DNA of 21,594 nt, from the NCBI RefSeq assembly GCF_000716435.1, contig NZ_JNWO01000054.1, forward strand, positions 1 to 21,594, written 5' to 3'. Of the stretch, positions 20,187 through 21,594 are shown piece by piece. The notes beneath the pieces were generated by a model. It was not told the origin of the DNA and did no database searches. It worked only from the letters and a program-made list of their open reading frames with translations. The stretch's first letter is position 1; every line of letters starts with the position of its first letter. This stretch comes from Streptomyces xylophagus. GTDB taxonomy: Bacteria; Actinomycetota; Actinomycetes; Streptomycetales; Streptomycetaceae. Made by a program: the position numbers and the translations under genes.

Positions 20187-21080
20187 GTGCAGAATTTACT
20201 GGTGCCGCCGACACCACCACCAGAAGCCAAGGAACCGCCGGGAGCCAAGGACCATGGCCGCCAGGCTGCCCTCGCCGCCTTCCTGCGGTCCCGCCGCGAG
20301 CGCGCCGACCCGGCGGAGACGGGGCTGCCACCGGGCGGCCGACGCCGCACACCGGGCCTGCGCCGCGAGGAGGTCTCGCTGCTGTCCGGGGTGAGCCTCA
20401 CCTGGTACACCTGGCTGGAACAGGGCCGCGACATCAACGTCTCCCCGCAGATCCTGCTCGCCCTGACCCGCGCGCTGCAGTTGGACGACGTCGAACGCGC
20501 CCACCTGTTCCGGCTGGCGGGCCGGGAGGCACCCGAACCGGCCGAGCGATCGCTCCAAGTACCGGACGCGATAAGGGCGTTCCTGGACACGCTGATGCCG
20601 AACCCGGCCTTCGTCATCGACCGCTGCTTCGACGTCCTGGCCTGGAACCGGGCCCAGGAGGCCATCCTCGGTCCCGCCCTCCTCGACCGGCCGCGCCGCG
20701 AACTCAACAGCGCCTGGCTGCTGTTCAGGGAACCCGGCATCCGTGCGCTGATGCCGGAGTGGGAGGCGGAGACGGAGTGGATGGCGGGCCTGCTGCGTCA
20801 ACAGGCGGCGTACGAACTGGACAACCCGCGCTTCACCGAGCTGATCGACGAACTCACCTCCACCAGCCCGCACTTCGCCCGCCTGTGGGAGGCGCACGAG
20901 GTGGTGGAGTTCCGTTCCTCCCTGCGCCGCTACCACCACCCCCGCGCGGGTGACATCGAGGTGTCGTTCGTACGGCTCGCGGTGCAGGAAGCGCCCTGGC
21001 TGAGCCTGATCTGTCACTTCCCGGAGCCGGGCAGCGAGTCGGAGAGGCGGCTGCGCGGGCTGGTTACCCTTCCTGAATGA
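20187..21080 (+). CDS. XRE-family regulator with MmyB-like ligand-binding domain
   Basis: 297-residue regulator. The N-terminal XRE helix-turn-helix (about 28-112) reads 'ALAAFLRSRRERADPAETGLPPGGRRRTPGLRREEVSLLSGVSLTWYTWLEQGRDINVSPQILLALTRAL'. A PAS-like MmyB ligand-binding domain follows (about 125-290), with 'NPAFVIDRCFDVLAWNRAQEAIL', 'WLLFREPGIRALMPEWEAE' and 'FVRLAVQEAPWLSLICHFPEPGSESERRL'. In actinobacteria such regulators often stand divergent from an SDR gene, as here. The start is uncertain. GTG 20187 has no ribosome binding site and would put a TTA codon at codon 4. GTG 20202 is in frame with CAGAAT 6 nt upstream, would suit a leaderless message and removes the TTA. The Nudix gene overlaps its stop by ATGA. 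Confidence 0.88.
   Translation: MQNLLVPPTPPPEAKEPPGAKDHGRQAALAAFLRSRRERADPAETGLPPGGRRRTPGLRREEVSLLSGVSLTWYTWLEQGRDINVSPQILLALTRALQLDDVERAHLFRLAGREAPEPAERSLQVPDAIRAFLDTLMPNPAFVIDRCFDVLAWNRAQEAILGPALLDRPRRELNSAWLLFREPGIRALMPEWEAETEWMAGLLRQQAAYELDNPRFTELIDELTSTSPHFARLWEAHEVVEFRSSLRRYHHPRAGDIEVSFVRLAVQEAPWLSLICHFPEPGSESERRLRGLVTLPE
21065..21070 (+). promoter_or_regulatory. Candidate internal -10 (TACCCT) for the Nudix gene
   Basis: TACCCT lies in the last codons of the regulator gene and ends exactly 6 nt before the Nudix ATG. It fits the TAnnnT-6-start layout seen elsewhere in the window, so the Nudix gene may also have its own leaderless message. Confidence 0.35.
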
Positions 21081-21571
21081 CCACCAAGCCAGACTACGCA
21101 ACGTACCTCGCGAGCCTCCCCCGGATTCTCGCCGGGGCCGCCGCCCTCTTCCGTGACACCGAGGGCCGCGTCCTGCTCGTCGAGCCCAACTACCGTGAGG
21201 GCTGGGCCCTTCCGGGCGGCACGATCGAGTCGGACGACGGCGAGACACCACGCCAGGGCGCACGCCGCGAGACCCTGGAGGAGATCGGTCTCGACATCGA
21301 ACTCGGCCGCCTGCTCGCCGTCGACTGGGTCCACCGGGCGGGCCGCCAGCCGCTGGTTGCCTACCTTTACGACGGCGGCCTCCTCACCCCGAACGACCTC
21401 AAGTCGATCCAGCTCCAGGAGGAGGAACTGCTGTCGTGGCGCCTCGTACCCCGCGAGGAACTCACGGAGTATCTGCCGGGTTCGCTGGGACTTCGGGTGC
21501 TGGTGGCGCTCGATGTGCTGGAGGAGGGGGCGGGGACGGCGGAGTTGGAGAACGGGAAGCGGGTTGGGTGA
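21077..21571 (+). CDS. Nudix hydrolase
   Basis: 164-residue cytoplasmic hydrolase of nucleoside-diphosphate-linked substrates. The Nudix box spans 47-72: GGTIESDDGETPRQGARRETLEEIGL, with metal-binding REtlEE at 64-69. The gap between the first Gly and the first conserved Glu is 7 residues rather than 5, two more than the canonical Gx5Ex7REUxEExGU. 'AAALFRDTEGRVLLVEPNYREGWALPGG' is the usual strand pair before the box. The N-terminal 20 residues (DYATYLASLPRILAG) are typical of a common Streptomyces Nudix group of unknown substrate. It overlaps the XRE gene by 4 nt, so the two are probably co-translated, though a TACCCT hexamer 6 nt before its ATG could also serve it. Confidence 0.9.
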   Translation: MTTKPDYATYLASLPRILAGAAALFRDTEGRVLLVEPNYREGWALPGGTIESDDGETPRQGARRETLEEIGLDIELGRLLAVDWVHRAGRQPLVAYLYDGGLLTPNDLKSIQLQEEELLSWRLVPREELTEYLPGSLGLRVLVALDVLEEGAGTAELENGKRVG

Positions 21572-21594
21572 GGCGGGGTGGGGCGCCGGGGTTG

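Noticed and set aside
1..21594. Insertion sequences, prophage genes, tRNA or rRNA genes, attachment sites
   Set aside because: No transposase or integrase motifs, terminal repeats with target duplications or tRNA-like cloverleaf sequences were seen on reading.

Overview
The window is high-GC DNA with strong G/C bias at third codon positions, GTG and TTG start codons, few TTA codons and several -10-like hexamers directly in front of start codons. Together with the gene content (tripeptidyl aminopeptidase, TetR and MmyB-like regulators, ethylmalonyl-CoA pathway genes), this points to the chromosome of a Streptomyces or close relative. I see no insertion sequence, phage gene, CRISPR array, tRNA or rRNA.

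Left part (1-3691): the 3' end of a probable Rv2578c-type radical SAM gene, a secreted tripeptidyl aminopeptidase-like hydrolase, a RidA-fold protein lacking the usual active-site arginine, a GNAT acetyltransferase and, convergently, a HEAT-repeat protein.

Core (3692-13294): the ethylmalonyl-CoA pathway locus, in the order I know from Streptomyces coelicolor. It starts with an unusual 3-hydroxyacyl-CoA dehydrogenase made of two tandem full units and a TetR regulator. After a terminator and a 400-bp regulatory region comes a five-gene operon: ccr (crotonyl-CoA carboxylase/reductase), ecm (ethylmalonyl-CoA mutase), mcl (malyl/methylmalyl-CoA lyase), a MaoC hydratase (mesaconyl-CoA hydratase) and an acyl-CoA dehydrogenase (methylsuccinyl-CoA dehydrogenase). 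Together they take acetyl-CoA-derived C4 units through ethylmalonyl-, methylsuccinyl-, mesaconyl- and methylmalyl-CoA to glyoxylate and propionyl-CoA. They can also supply ethylmalonyl-CoA to polyketide synthases. No thiolase, propionyl-CoA carboxylase or ethylmalonyl-CoA epimerase lies in the window.

Next (13464-14964) psd and pssA form a translationally coupled phosphatidylethanolamine pair, closed by a perfect 16-bp bidirectional terminator. A glycerate kinase is convergent to them, with an ADP-ribosylglycohydrolase divergent from it.

Right part (17465-21571): two divergent regulator/short-chain-dehydrogenase pairs. The first is a TetR regulator with an NAD-dependent epimerase/reductase. 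Their shared gap holds two copies of a 14-bp palindrome, and the TetR gene carries a 12-bp minisatellite in its DNA-binding domain. The second is an MmyB-like XRE regulator with an SDR that has lost its catalytic Ser and Tyr; a 16-bp perfect palindrome lies between them, and a Nudix hydrolase overlaps the end of the regulator.

I found no clear new multi-gene system. The most interesting signals are local: the double operator and HTH minisatellite, the catalytically broken SDR, the exactly periodic duplicated dehydrogenase with a 47-bp identical repeat, the 23-bp inverted repeat around the RidA start, and candidate operators in the ccr and dehydrogenase leaders.
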